This document shows positions 40,571 to 50,967 of a DNA stretch of 64,000 bases, piece after piece. How positions within the stretch are numbered: position 1 is the first letter of the stretch; the number at the start of each line of letters is the position of its first letter. Source of the stretch: Acidobacteriaceae bacterium (GTDB lineage Bacteria > Acidobacteriota > Terriglobia > Terriglobales > Acidobacteriaceae); NCBI GenBank assembly GCA_003134995.1, contig PLDC01000028.1:1-64000 (forward strand). Direction: 5' to 3'. Under the pieces are notes generated by a model. That model was given only the letters and a program-made list of their open reading frames with translations. It was not told the DNA's origin and ran no database searches. A program made the position numbers and the translations under genes.

Positions 40571-43069
40571 CTACTCGTGCTTCAGGACTTCGTCGATTAC
40601 TGCTTTGCCGCCTTTGTCTACGGTGATTACTTTGTGGACGGAGACGTAGCCGCTCATGGTTATGTCTACCATGTAGTTGCCGGGGTCAAGGGTAAAGTCG
40701 ACGGGCGAACTCTTATCGAGCATGTGCTGGTTGACGGCGACCTGGGCTCCCTTGGGCTGAGTCTTGACGCTGACCGAGCCCATGGCCTTGGCATCTTTGC
40801 CGCCGAAGAGCTTATTCATTTTCCCGACAGTTTTGATGTCGTCGACGTTGCCCAGGAGGCGCAGCGTGGGCGAAAAGTTCACGGTTTGGCCCAAGGTGAA
40901 CTGGGCGTTGGTAGTTTCGTCCAGGTAACCCGACTTGCGTACGAGAACTATGTGCGTCCCTTTGTCTAGCGAAACCTGAGCGGGAGTTTGTTTTCCGGTG
41001 TCTTTGCCGTCGATGTAGACGCTGGCTCCGGCGGGAGTGCTCGACACTGCGAGCGTCGCCATGAGTTGAGTGAGATGGGTTACCACAAACGACTTGCTGC
41101 CAGAGGTGACCTCGACGGTTCGCGTATCGGAAGAGTAGCCGGACTTGCTGGCAGTAACGGAATGTTGGCCGGGGTCTAATCCGGGCAGGGTGAAGGGCGT
41201 AACCCAAGTGGGATCGGTCTTGCCATCGATTGAAACTTGCGCACCTTGAGGAACGGAATCGACCGACATTTGTCCGGGAACTACTATGGCGGCGACTGCG
41301 GGAGGAGCGGCTTTCTTTTTTGCATTTTTGGTTCGGGCCGCCGCGTGAGTCGAGGCTGGCTCGGCCTCTGCCACAGGCGCGACGGGTTGAGGCTGCGCTG
41401 TTTCGGCGGGCTGGGCTGGCTGCGTGGGCGTTGGCTGAGGGCGCGCGACTGGCTGGCTGGCCGCGGGTTGCGCAGTGGATTCGGCGACTGGACGAGGGGA
41501 ATCGTTGTCGCTATTCAAACTGTTGACGTGGAGAACTAGAACTACAGCGATGATCAAAATTACGACCGCAGCTCCGGCGATGGAATAAACCATCAGGCTG
41601 GGCGGGATGTTCTTCACTTCCTTCAACGCTTTCTGAGCGACTTCACGGGGCTGAACCTTGGGCTTCTCCTCTTCATACTCGTAGAGCGTGGAGTTGCGTG
41701 ATTGAGAAGACGACTTTCCGAAGACCGGCGGCGGAGGTGGTACTTGCGACGGTGGAGGCGGCGCTAGATAGACTTCTTTGAGCGGAGGCAGTTCGGTCAT
41801 CTCCGAGAAACTCACGCTGCCGCCGCGAGACCCAGCGTTGTCCTCGGACATCATGGGATCTACGGCGATTTTGGGCGACTGCACTCGGGAAGCGACGACG
41901 GCCGGTTCATCTACGACGGCTGAAGACGAGAAAGCTGGCGGCGCCGTGTTGCTGGAAGGCCTGGCAGGTGCAGATGAAACGGCATCTGTGGTCGTGCATC
42001 CGGGGCCGCAGCCCGCGGCGGCGGCTTTGGTGAAAGTTGGCGGTGGAGGTGCGATTTTCTTTTCTGCCGCCGGTTTTTGAACTGGCTGGTTCTGAACCGG
42101 CTGGTTCTGAACCGGAGTTGTTTGTACGGGAAGCGCGGCCGGCTTGGCTGCTGGAGGAGTGGACGCTCCGACGAATTTTGCCTGGTTTGCCGCTTTGACA
42201 GCCTCTGGAATGGCCGGAGCTTTCGCGGGCGCGCTTGCCGGCTTTGCAGCCTGCGGCTTAGATTCTTTGCACTTCTCCAAATCGTCGAGCAGTTCCCTTC
42301 CGCTCTGGTAGCGTTCGCCGGGATCTTTGGCGAGAGCCTTCATGATGAGATCACTCAGCACCGGGTGGAGTTTTGGATTCAGGTGCATGGGCGGGATTGG
42401 CGTGCTCTCGAGGATGCTCTGACGCAGGGAGTCGGCGTCTTCCCGATCGAAGGCCTTGCGATCAGCGACCATCTCGTAAAACATGGCGCCGAGACTGAAG
42501 AAGTTAGAGCGTGCATCGATATTGTCGCCGCGGATCTGCTCGGGAGACATGTATGGCAGGATCGCGGGAACGCCGGGCATTTGCGCGGTAAATTTGCCAA
42601 CGCCGGAAATGCCGTAGCTCAAAATTCTGACGGTACCGTCCCATCCGCACATGATCTTTGCGGGTTCGAGACTATAGTGGAAAACTTTGTGGGAGTGGGC
42701 GTGGTCGAGGCCGCTGCAAACTTGACGTCCGATATCGAGAAGGTCCCAGATGGAAAAGCCTTCTTTGCGGGCGAGCATGGTCGCAATGCTGTTGCCCTGA
42801 ATGTATTCCATGGCGGCGCAAAATTGGCCGTCCATTTCTCCCGCACCGAAAACGGGCGTGAGATTGGAGTGGCTGAGGACCTTGGTAGCCTCGGCCTCGG
42901 CGAGGAGGCACTGCTCCAGTTCCGCTGATTGCTCGCCAAAGGCGGATAGCTGAATCGCTTTCAGGGCGACGGTTTGGCTGGTTTGCGGGTCCGTCGCCTT
43001 GTAAACGGCGCCAGTCGCAGACTTAGAGAGTTCACTCAGGATTTCGAAGTGGCCGATTTTTGTGGACAT
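40571..43069 (-). CDS. Ser/Thr protein kinase-like protein with degenerate active site (predicted pseudokinase), TM, and PEGA repeats
   Basis: Kinase fold motifs VALKAIQL, YMSPEQIRGDNIDARSNFFSLGAMFYEM; HRD position reads HYS, DFG position reads SYG; TM LMVYSIAGAAVVILIIAVVLVLHV; C-term PEGA-like units (VDSVPQGAQVSIDGKTDPTWVTPFTLPGLDPGQHSVTASKSGY etc.). Confidence 0.88.
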   Translation of the reverse strand: MSTKIGHFEILSELSKSATGAVYKATDPQTSQTVALKAIQLSAFGEQSAELEQCLLAEAEATKVLSHSNLTPVFGAGEMDGQFCAAMEYIQGNSIATMLARKEGFSIWDLLDIGRQVCSGLDHAHSHKVFHYSLEPAKIMCGWDGTVRILSYGISGVGKFTAQMPGVPAILPYMSPEQIRGDNIDARSNFFSLGAMFYEMVADRKAFDREDADSLRQSILESTPIPPMHLNPKLHPVLSDLIMKALAKDPGERYQSGRELLDDLEKCKESKPQAAKPASAPAKAPAIPEAVKAANQAKFVGASTPPAAKPAALPVQTTPVQNQPVQNQPVQKPAAEKKIAPPPPTFTKAAAAGCGPGCTTTDAVSSAPARPSSNTAPPAFSSSAVVDEPAVVASRVQSPKIAVDPMMSEDNAGSRGGSVSFSEMTELPPLKEVYLAPPPPSQVPPPPPVFGKSSSQSRNSTLYEYEEEKPKVQPREVAQKALKEVKNIPPSLMVYSIAGAAVVILIIAVVLVLHVNSLNSDNDSPRPVAESTAQPAASQPVARPQPTPTQPAQPAETAQPQPVAPVAEAEPASTHAAARTKNAKKKAAPPAVAAIVVPGQMSVDSVPQGAQVSIDGKTDPTWVTPFTLPGLDPGQHSVTASKSGYSSDTRTVEVTSGSKSFVVTHLTQLMATLAVSSTPAGASVYIDGKDTGKQTPAQVSLDKGTHIVLVRKSGYLDETTNAQFTLGQTVNFSPTLRLLGNVDDIKTVGKMNKLFGGKDAKAMGSVSVKTQPKGAQVAVNQHMLDKSSPVDFTLDPGNYMVDITMSGYVSVHKVITVDKGGKAVIDEVLKHE

Positions 43070-43611
43070 GGTTCCGTGCCTCATCCCAGAAAAAAGCCGC
43101 GCAGTTCTTTGTGGAGAACGCGTGGTCTAAAACCCGGGGCAGGTTAAGGCTAGGATAGCGCTGGGGAGTTTGAGGTTCGAGTTACCAAAGTACTGTGAAA
43201 TCAGTGTGAAACGGTGGGGAGCGGGCTCGATGATTTGCGCCTGAGGTTTGGTTGGTGAACGGATGCGCCACCGAAAATCATGATAGATCTCCTTATGTAC
43301 GCATTTTGTACGCGCGCAAAATAACGGAGCTTCCGGCGTTACTTTTCTTTTGGGGCAAACGTTAAGTTCGTTGACGGAGAGAAGTGTGACAATTGTCATG
43401 TGGGCCGTGTGACGATCTCCACTGGCGTTGGGGCGCTCGCGGATCGAATATGGAGGCAGATGGTCGTTGCGCGTGGCGGTTTTTTGCGGGATCGGGCGCA
43501 GGTTGTGAGAAGCGGACTTATTCGTTTATCCTTGTGGCCTGCTTGGACTGAGCTGCTGGTCTGCTCGCCAGCACGCCGCGTCTTCTCTTGGGTTCAACTG
43601 GGTTTCAAAAT

Positions 43612-44760
43612 ATGACGTTAACCCGATTTGTCACCAAGAACGCTCTCCGCAACAAGCGCCGCAGCATTCTGACCGTACTGAGCATTGGAGTTTCACTGCT
43701 GCTCCTGACTTTCATGATCACGGTGTGGCGCGGTTTCTACATCGAGAAGGGGAGCGCGGAATCGACGCGGCGGTTGGTGACGCGACACCGAGTGTCGCTT
43801 ACTTTCGACTTGCCGGGCTTCTATCGCGAGAAAATCCGCTCGGTGCCGGGAGTGGTGGCGGTCGTTCCCAATTCCTGGTTTGGCGGCCTATATAAAGATA
43901 ACAAGCCGGAAAACTTTTTCGCGCAGTTCGGGACCGATCCCGATGAGTTTCCGAAAGTCTTCCCGGAGATGCAGATACCAGCCGACCAGCTTGCGGCGTG
44001 GCAACGCGACCGGGCCGGGACGATCGTGAATGACGAACTGGCCAAGCAATTCGGCTGGAAGCTGGGAGATCGCGTTGTGCTGCAGGGGACGATCTATCCC
44101 GTCAACCTGGAATTGACGATTCGCGGCATCCACCATTGGCCGACGGCTAACAAGACGCTTTACTTCAACTCGAAGTATTTGGAAGAAGCGGTGCCTGAGT
44201 TTAAGGGCAAGGCCGGCACGTTCGGCATTATGGCGGCGTCGCCCGAGGACGTGAGCAAAATCGCCAGCGCTGTTGACGATATGTTCCGCAATTCGCCGCA
44301 GCCTACCAAGACCGAAAGCGAGAAAGCTTTTGGGCTGACTTTTGTGAACATGCTGGGGAACGTGAAGGCTTTCATCCTCAGCATATGTTTGGCTGTGGTC
44401 TTCACTACGCTTCTGGTTTCGGCCAACACGATGGCAATGTCGATTCGCGAAAGAACGCGCGAAGTGGCCGTGCTTAAGACTTTGGGATTCGAGCGGCAGA
44501 CCATCCTTGGCCTATTTGTTGGCGAGGCCATGTCGCTTTCGATTGCAGGCGGACTGTTTGGTGCCGGGTTCGCGTGGCTACTGCTAACGCTGATGAAACA
44601 TTCGCCGATGGGTTTTTTCCTGGCGCAGATGCAAGTTACGCTTGGAACGATAGCCGTGGCAGTGTTGGCAGCGGCGCTGGTGGGATTCTTCAGTTCGCTG
44701 GTGCCGTCTTACCACGCATCGCGCGTGGAGATTGTAGAAGGGTTACGGCATATCGGCTAA
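43612..44760 (+). CDS. ABC transporter permease, FtsX/MacB family
   Basis: MTLTRFVTKNALRNKRRSILTVLSIGVSLLLL; FtsX core VFTTLLVSANTMAMSIRERTREVAVLKTLGFERQTILGLFVGEAMSLS. Confidence 0.92.
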   Translation: MTLTRFVTKNALRNKRRSILTVLSIGVSLLLLTFMITVWRGFYIEKGSAESTRRLVTRHRVSLTFDLPGFYREKIRSVPGVVAVVPNSWFGGLYKDNKPENFFAQFGTDPDEFPKVFPEMQIPADQLAAWQRDRAGTIVNDELAKQFGWKLGDRVVLQGTIYPVNLELTIRGIHHWPTANKTLYFNSKYLEEAVPEFKGKAGTFGIMAASPEDVSKIASAVDDMFRNSPQPTKTESEKAFGLTFVNMLGNVKAFILSICLAVVFTTLLVSANTMAMSIRERTREVAVLKTLGFERQTILGLFVGEAMSLSIAGGLFGAGFAWLLLTLMKHSPMGFFLAQMQVTLGTIAVAVLAAALVGFFSSLVPSYHASRVEIVEGLRHIG

Positions 44761-44764
44761 ATTT

Positions 44765-45916
44765 ATGACGCTCAGCAGTTTTGTCGTGCGCAATACGTTT
44801 CGCAACAAGCGGCGCAGCATTCTGACGCTGCTGAGCATTGGCTTTTCTCTTTTGCTGCTCACTCTAATGGCCTCGATCTGGCGCACATTTTATATCGACG
44901 TGGGAGCGCCGGATTCAGCGAGACGGGTGATTACGCGCGACCGCGTTTCTCTGGCATTTTTTCTTCCCGCGTACTACCGCGAGAAGATTCGGAGCCTTCC
45001 CGGTGTGGTTGCAGTCGCGCCCATGACCTGGTTTGGAGGCCGTTATAAGGATGACCGTCCGGAGAACTTCTTTGCGCAGTTGGCGACCGATCCCGACGAG
45101 TATATGAAGGTTGCATCCGACAAGATCATTCCGCCGGAGCAGGTAGTGGCGTGGCAGCGTGATCGCTCGGGCGCCCTGGTGGATGTAACGCTGGCCAATA
45201 AGTATGGCTGGAAAATCGGCGACAAGATCATTCTGCTGGGAACGATATTTCCGGTGAACCCCGAATTGACGATTCGCGGCATCTACCACCGGGACCCGCC
45301 GCAGAACGCGCTGTATTTTAACGCCAAGTATCTGGAAGAAGCGGTGCCATGGTTCAAAGGGCAGGCGGGCTGGTATTCCACGCAGTTGGCGAATCCGGAC
45401 GATGTGGCGCGCGTCTCGGGTGAGATCGACGACATGTTCCGCAACTCGCCCGAGCAAACGAAAACCGAGAGTGAAAAAGCCTTCCAGCTTTCGTTTGTGG
45501 CCACGCTGGGCAATGTGAAGGCATTCATTCTTGGCATCTGTGGAGCGGTGGTGTTCACCATCCTGTTAGTGTCGGCCAATACGATGGCCATGTCGGTTCG
45601 CAGCCGGACCCGGGAGATCGCTGTGCTGAAAACACTGGGGTTCACTCGCCAGCGAGTGCTGTCGCTGTTTGTCTTCGAAGCGGTGGCTCTGGCGGTGGCG
45701 GGCGGGGTGCTGGGCATACTCGGGGCGACTGGATTGATTCAGTTGATCACGCATTCTTCGATCGCGATCGGCATTCCCATCGACATGAAAGTTAAGCTGC
45801 CGACAATGGGCCTCTGTTTACTGGTGGCGGCGACCGTAGGGTTTCTTAGCGGATATATTCCCGCCTACGGCGCGTCACGCGTAAATATTGTGGAGGGGTT
45901 GCGGCATATCGGGTGA
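44765..45916 (+). CDS. ABC transporter permease, FtsX/MacB family (paralog of the preceding gene)
   Basis: Colinear similarity to the upstream ORF over its whole length (NKRRSILTLLSIGFSLLLL, MAMSVRSRTREIAVLKTLGF, VNIVEGLRHIG). Confidence 0.92.
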   Translation: MTLSSFVVRNTFRNKRRSILTLLSIGFSLLLLTLMASIWRTFYIDVGAPDSARRVITRDRVSLAFFLPAYYREKIRSLPGVVAVAPMTWFGGRYKDDRPENFFAQLATDPDEYMKVASDKIIPPEQVVAWQRDRSGALVDVTLANKYGWKIGDKIILLGTIFPVNPELTIRGIYHRDPPQNALYFNAKYLEEAVPWFKGQAGWYSTQLANPDDVARVSGEIDDMFRNSPEQTKTESEKAFQLSFVATLGNVKAFILGICGAVVFTILLVSANTMAMSVRSRTREIAVLKTLGFTRQRVLSLFVFEAVALAVAGGVLGILGATGLIQLITHSSIAIGIPIDMKVKLPTMGLCLLVAATVGFLSGYIPAYGASRVNIVEGLRHIG

Positions 45917-45991
45917 TGCGGGGCGGCAGTGCGGAGGCGGGCGGCCTGCGCTACGGGATGCGTTGATGTTGCACCGGAATTGAGTTTACTT

Positions 45992-47155
45992 ATGGCGATA
46001 CCTATCAGTTACAACGTGCGGAATTTGAAGCTTCGCAAGGGGCTCACCATCATGACTGCGCTGGGGATTGCGCTGACGGTTACCACGGCGATTTTCCTGA
46101 TGGCCTTACTGGCGGGACTTAAGAAGGCTTTCGTTTCCAGCGGGAATTCGCAGAATGTGCTGGTGCTGCGCAAGGGGTCGGAGGCGGAATTATCTGGCGG
46201 CTTCGATGCGTCGCTATTCCCTACGCTGAAAGTTCTGCCCGGAATCGCGAAGGACAGCCACGGCGAGCCGATGGCATCCGGCGAGTTGGTGGTGGTGATC
46301 GTGCTGCCGCGCAAGGATGGGACAGGAGAAGTCAACGTCACTGTGCGCGGCATGATGCCCGATGGCCTGGAGCTTCGGCCGGGCGCGAAATTGGTTGATG
46401 GGCGCTGGTTCCAAACGGGGCAGCGGGAGGTGGTGGTAAGTAAATCCATCCGCTCGCGCTTTTCGCATGCCAACATTGGCGACACAATGGAGTTCGGCAA
46501 GGGCTCGTGGAAGGTGGTTGGCGTATTTGACGCTGGAGGTTCGGCTTACGAATCCGAGGTGTGGGGCGATGTGAATCAGATGGCCACGGACTTCGACCGG
46601 CAAGGTGGATATTCTTCCGCGTACTTGGCCGCCACGGATGCGATTTCCGCGGACGCCCTCACCAAGCGGGTTAGCGATGACCAGCGGCTCAAACTTGAGG
46701 GAGTGCTGGAGACAGATTATTACGCGAAGCAAACCAGTTCCGGAGGCCCGATTAAGTTCATTGGCATTGTCGTTGCGATCATCATGGCCGTTGGGTCTAG
46801 TTTCGCGGCGATGAATACGATGTATGCGGCGGTGGCGTACCGTGGCCGTGAAATTGCGACCTTGCGAGTGCTGGGATTCTCGCGTCCGGCGATTCTGACT
46901 TCTTTTGTTCTGGAATCTCTGATGCTGGCTTTGCTCGGCGCGGTGGTGGGGATTCTGCTGATGCTGCCATTTAACGGAATGCAGACCGGAACGTCGAATC
47001 AGGTGACGTTTAGCGAGGTGGTATTCAGTCTGCAGATTACGTGGGCGGTTGCCGCGGCTGCAATTGGATTCGCGCTGGTGATGGGGTTAGTTGGCGGATT
47101 CGCTCCGGCGTGGCACGCGGCGCGGCAGAATATTCTTACGGCGCTGCGAGGGTGA
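45992..47155 (+). CDS. ABC transporter permease, FtsX/MacB family (more divergent third permease)
   Basis: LKLRKGLTIMTALGIALTVTTAIFLMALLAGL, AAMNTMYAAVAYRGREIATLRVLGFSRPAILTSFVLESLMLAL. Confidence 0.9.
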   Translation: MAIPISYNVRNLKLRKGLTIMTALGIALTVTTAIFLMALLAGLKKAFVSSGNSQNVLVLRKGSEAELSGGFDASLFPTLKVLPGIAKDSHGEPMASGELVVVIVLPRKDGTGEVNVTVRGMMPDGLELRPGAKLVDGRWFQTGQREVVVSKSIRSRFSHANIGDTMEFGKGSWKVVGVFDAGGSAYESEVWGDVNQMATDFDRQGGYSSAYLAATDAISADALTKRVSDDQRLKLEGVLETDYYAKQTSSGGPIKFIGIVVAIIMAVGSSFAAMNTMYAAVAYRGREIATLRVLGFSRPAILTSFVLESLMLALLGAVVGILLMLPFNGMQTGTSNQVTFSEVVFSLQITWAVAAAAIGFALVMGLVGGFAPAWHAARQNILTALRG

Positions 47156-47272
47156 AGTAAGGAAGCGAGCCAAACGCGCGATTATTGCGTCGCAAAGAAC
47201 GCGACGCTTCGCGCGGCTCGCCCAGATCCTTCACCGCGCGAAGAACGCTTGCTCAGGATGACAGGTGGATAG

Positions 47273-48637
47273 ATGCCGATTGATGCAAAACACGAAGACT
47301 TGCAGAGCTTGCGGATCGACCGCTCGGCGCGCGGCGCGAGCACTGGGGAACCGCCGCGGTGGGCGCGCCGCTACATTGTGATTGGGATTGTGGTCGTCGC
47401 GGTGCTGAGCTTGTCCGTTCTTGCCTACCGGTTGCTTTCTCGCGATGTGCCGGAAGTTGAGGTGACACGCGCTTCCGCGGAGAGCAGCGATGTGGGCGGC
47501 ACGGTGCTTTCGGCTACCGGATACATTGTGGCTCACCACACCATCAATGTGAATTCCAAGGTCACTGGACGCCTGGCCTGGATTGGCGTGGAAAAAGGCG
47601 ACAAGGTTAAAGAAGGACAGGTTCTGGTGCGGCTGGAAGATGAGGAGTTTCGCGCTTCGTACAATCAGGCGAAGGGCTCGCTCGACAATGCTCGAGCTTA
47701 TCTTGACGAGCTTGAGCATGGGTCGAGGCCGGAAGAGATTCAGCAGGCGCAACATAATCTTGACGAAGCCCGCGCCACGCTGGTGGATGACAAGCTGACT
47801 CTGGATCGCACGAAACAACTCTCATCTGCTGGAGTGGTTTCGCGGCAAGTCATGGACGATGCTACGGCGAAGTTCGAGGCGGATCAGCAGAGAGTGAATT
47901 CTCTAGAAAAAGCGTCTCAACTCATGAAGATCGGCCCACGCGCGGAAGAAATCGCGCGTGCGCGCGGATCGTTGGCTCAAGCGCAAGGCCAGTTGGACTA
48001 TGCGAAGTCGCAGCTCGACGCTACGGTGATCCGGGCGCCGGTCACCGGCACGATTCTTGACCGTACGGCGGAGAAAGGTGAACTGATCACGGCGCAGTTC
48101 GCTAGCGCAGCGGCCGGTGGGCCGCAGGGATCCGTGGTATCGCTGGCGGACTTGAACGATCTTCAGGTTGAGCTTGATATCGCGCAGGCGGACTTCGCGC
48201 GGCTGGGGCCCAAACAAAAAGGGATCGTCACTACCGACGCTTATCCCGATCGCAAATACAACGGGGAGATCGCACAAATTTCGCCTGAGGCCAATCGGCA
48301 GAAGGCGACCGTGCAGGTGAAGGTGCAGGTGCTGAATCCGGATGAGTATCTGCGGCCGGAGATGAATGCCACGGTGAAGTTCCTGGCGGACGAACAGAAA
48401 TCCACTGGCAAGCAGCCCGCAGGAGCGTTTGTGCCTGCGACAGCGGTGCGGGATCACGATGGCAAGAAGGTGGTTTTCCTGGCGTTCAATGGCAAGGCGA
48501 CGATGCGCGAGGTTCACGTGCTGAGCCAGCGCACCGATGGTTTTCTCGTGGACGGACTGGTGGGCGGCGAGAGCGTGATCAGTAAGGGTCCGCAGGATAT
48601 GAAAGACGGCGACACAATTAAAATCAAGGGGCAGTAA
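47273..48637 (+). CDS. HlyD/MacA-like periplasmic adaptor (membrane fusion protein)
   Basis: N-terminal [45 protein letters not shown], coiled-coil region, [18 protein letters not shown]. Confidence 0.92.
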   Translation: MPIDAKHEDLQSLRIDRSARGASTGEPPRWARRYIVIGIVVVAVLSLSVLAYRLLSRDVPEVEVTRASAESSDVGGTVLSATGYIVAHHTINVNSKVTGRLAWIGVEKGDKVKEGQVLVRLEDEEFRASYNQAKGSLDNARAYLDELEHGSRPEEIQQAQHNLDEARATLVDDKLTLDRTKQLSSAGVVSRQVMDDATAKFEADQQRVNSLEKASQLMKIGPRAEEIARARGSLAQAQGQLDYAKSQLDATVIRAPVTGTILDRTAEKGELITAQFASAAAGGPQGSVVSLADLNDLQVELDIAQADFARLGPKQKGIVTTDAYPDRKYNGEIAQISPEANRQKATVQVKVQVLNPDEYLRPEMNATVKFLADEQKSTGKQPAGAFVPATAVRDHDGKKVVFLAFNGKATMREVHVLSQRTDGFLVDGLVGGESVISKGPQDMKDGDTIKIKGQ

Positions 48638-48639
48638 TC

Positions 48640-49353
48640 ATGAGCGCAGTTATGGAAAACAAGGTTGCTACCGGAACGAAAGTTGTGCAGGCGCGAAATG
48701 TCAGCAAGATTTTCAAGCGCGAGGCGTTTCAAGTGACGGCTCTTGACGATGTCTCGATTGACATTGAAGCCGGCGAATTCATGGCGTTGATGGGGCCTTC
48801 AGGCTCGGGCAAGACCACGCTGCTGAATATGATCGCGGCCATTGACCGGCCAACGTCCGGCGAATTGCTGGTGCAGAATCAGAACGTTTTTCAGTTCAGC
48901 GACTCGCAGGCGGCGCACTGGCGCAACGAGCACATCGGGTATGTCTTCCAGACATTCAACCTGATTCCGGTGCTGACGGCGTTTGAAAATGTGGAACTGC
49001 CGCTGCTGCTGACCAAGCTCAATGCGCAGCAAAGGCGCGACCATGTTGTGACCGCATTAAAACTTGTGGGATTGGAAGACCGGCTGAATCATCTTCCCAA
49101 GCAGCTTTCTGGCGGACAGGAACAACGGGTTGCAATCGCCCGCGCGATCGTCAGCGATCCCACGCTGTTGCTGGCCGATGAGCCGACGGGAGATTTGGAT
49201 AGTCACTCGGCGACCGAAGTCCTGGAAATCCTGAAGCGGCTGAATGAGGACTTTCATAAAACGATCGTGATGGTGACGCACGATCCGCACGCAGCATCGT
49301 ATGCGCACGTCACGCGGCATCTGGAGAAGGGGATGCTGTTGCCGCCGGGATAG
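48640..49353 (+). CDS. ABC transporter ATP-binding protein (LolD/MacB-type)
   Basis: Walker [10 protein letters not shown], signature [15 protein letters not shown], Walker [14 protein letters not shown]. Confidence 0.96.
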   Translation: MSAVMENKVATGTKVVQARNVSKIFKREAFQVTALDDVSIDIEAGEFMALMGPSGSGKTTLLNMIAAIDRPTSGELLVQNQNVFQFSDSQAAHWRNEHIGYVFQTFNLIPVLTAFENVELPLLLTKLNAQQRRDHVVTALKLVGLEDRLNHLPKQLSGGQEQRVAIARAIVSDPTLLLADEPTGDLDSHSATEVLEILKRLNEDFHKTIVMVTHDPHAASYAHVTRHLEKGMLLPPG

Positions 49354-49355
49354 CT

Positions 49356-49490
49356 CTAGCGCGGCGGTACAAGTCTTGGCCACGCTGATGACCGGCGAGA
49401 TAATACGATTGCCAGCAGCGAACCTATGCCCAACCCCGCCATGAGAAACGTTACCGCCGTCGGAAGATCGTATTGAGATCTGGATTGCAT
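49356..49490 (-). CDS. small ORF (44 aa): MQSRSQYDLPTAVTFLMAGLGIGSLLAIVLSRRSSAWPRLVPPR, single-TM small protein (YtxH-like flavour)
   Basis: SD-like GAAGG 7 nt upstream of ATG; one hydrophobic helix followed by RR; below the ORF track size cutoff. Confidence 0.45.
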   Translation of the reverse strand: MQSRSQYDLPTAVTFLMAGLGIGSLLAIVLSRRSSAWPRLVPPR

Positions 49491-49600
49491 ATCAAAGCCT
49501 TCGTCTATTGAATTCCAGTTGCTCTGGTGAGCAAACTGGAGGGGTTGGAGTCACAATTTTCTTCGCGCAATAAACTCAAATCACGGAAGACACTCAATCG

Positions 49601-50080
49601 TCATGAAATTGGTTCGATGTCCTGTACTTGGATCGTGTTGCTATCCGCGTCGAGCTTGCCGGTAACTTTCACTTGCTTGCCTACGTATTGTTTGGCCTTC
49701 ACCGGTTCATCGAATTTGTAGATAACCTTCGTCACCGGGTCCTGCAAAACGAGTTCTCCTTTTTCATTCACAATGCGTCCGCTGAAGACCTTGGCTTCCT
49801 GGGTCGTAGACGCGCCGGAGGCAGGCATCTGGGCTTCGCCCTGCTGCTGTCCTTGAGCGGCGGCCGTGTCGGACTGCTTGGGAATTGCGGAAGCAGGGCC
49901 TTGGTCGGCTTGCTGAGCATGGATCGAGGACGGTTGGGCGAGAGTTAAGACAGCAGCGAAGATAACCAAGGAGAAGTGCGGCAAAGCTTTTTCATCCTGA
50001 AACCTCCAAAACATCCAACTAACTCGCTCAACATGCTGCAATGGTCTTGCCAACTGTCGCAGGCAGCTTAACGATTGCAA
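49601..50080 (-). CDS. secreted DUF5818-like protein (start uncertain)
   Basis: Signal-like FSLVIFAAVLTLAQPSSIHAQQ; VFSGRIVNEKGELVLQDPVTKVIYKFDEPVKAKQYVGKQVKVTGKLDADSNTIQVQDIEPI. Confidence 0.7.
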   Translation of the reverse strand: MQSLSCLRQLARPLQHVERVSWMFWRFQDEKALPHFSLVIFAAVLTLAQPSSIHAQQADQGPASAIPKQSDTAAAQGQQQGEAQMPASGASTTQEAKVFSGRIVNEKGELVLQDPVTKVIYKFDEPVKAKQYVGKQVKVTGKLDADSNTIQVQDIEPIS

Positions 50081-50398
50081 ATAAAAGCGTTGGCGGGTGA
50101 TTCGTTGCGCGGATTGTGAAGATTACACTGGACGCCAGGAAGTTCTTGCTCACGGGGTCGGCCCGCGGGAATCACAGCTGGCTCCTGAGCATTGTGGGTG
50201 CGGAAGAACGTAGCAAATCCTTAAGGAAACTTTACGCAGTCTACGTGATTTACCCGAGTGCCATTGCAGCGGTTAAAGCGTAGCTTAAAACTTGGTCCGG
50301 TTCGACGGATCGCGAGATTCGGTTCTGTAGCGCTTCCCAATCAACCCTGCAGCATAAACAAGAGCTCACGGAACAGATTTCTTCAGGGAGCAAACGCC

Positions 50399-50923
50399 AT
50401 GGCAATGAGTGCAGCAGCCGCGTACGGACTTTATTCGCAAGACGTCGCCGTCAGCGACATCGTGCGCAATCTGAATCAGGCTGGCTTTGAAAACGAAGAT
50501 ATCTGCATGATGTTGCCGGCCGCTCACCCTATTGCGTCGATCGTTCGGGACGCAAGCCTGTTTAATTCGGAAAAAGGAGCCAGCGCAGTGACGGCCGAAC
50601 TCATTGGATGGCTGTCGGAGTTCGGCGCAGTACTGATTCCAAGCGTGGGTTTCTTCATCCGGTCGCAGGCGTTTTTTCGTGCTCTGATGGTGACCGACGA
50701 TGCCCCTGCCCTCTGCGGAAATGCACGAACGCTGGTGGGGCTCGGTTTTTCTGAGGAAGAAGCGGAACGATTCGAGGATCAGCTTGGCGACTTCGGAGTT
50801 CTGGTGTATGTCTCTTGCGCAGAGGGCACGAAGACGCAGTGGGCGCGAGAAGTGTTACGTCACATGGGAGCCCAAGAGTCGGCCACGCTGGAAGATAGAA
50901 TGTGTGTCGCCGCCACGGCTTGA
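50399..50923 (+). CDS. hypothetical protein, possible stress-type small protein; start set at MAMSAAAAYGLYSQ
   Basis: Coherent ORF with gggag SD; internal AVSDIVRNLNQAGFENEDICMMLP and C-terminal LGFSEEEAERFEDQLGDFGVLVYVSC. Confidence 0.6.
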   Translation: MAMSAAAAYGLYSQDVAVSDIVRNLNQAGFENEDICMMLPAAHPIASIVRDASLFNSEKGASAVTAELIGWLSEFGAVLIPSVGFFIRSQAFFRALMVTDDAPALCGNARTLVGLGFSEEEAERFEDQLGDFGVLVYVSCAEGTKTQWAREVLRHMGAQESATLEDRMCVAATA

Positions 50924-50967
50924 ATCGGTCTCCCCTCTGAATCAGTCGGCCGAAGCTAGCAGGAGAG

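Noticed and set aside
42077-42928. 283-aa plus-strand ORF opposite the PEGA kinase-like gene
   Set aside because: Antisense to a coherent kinase fold; no domain recognised.
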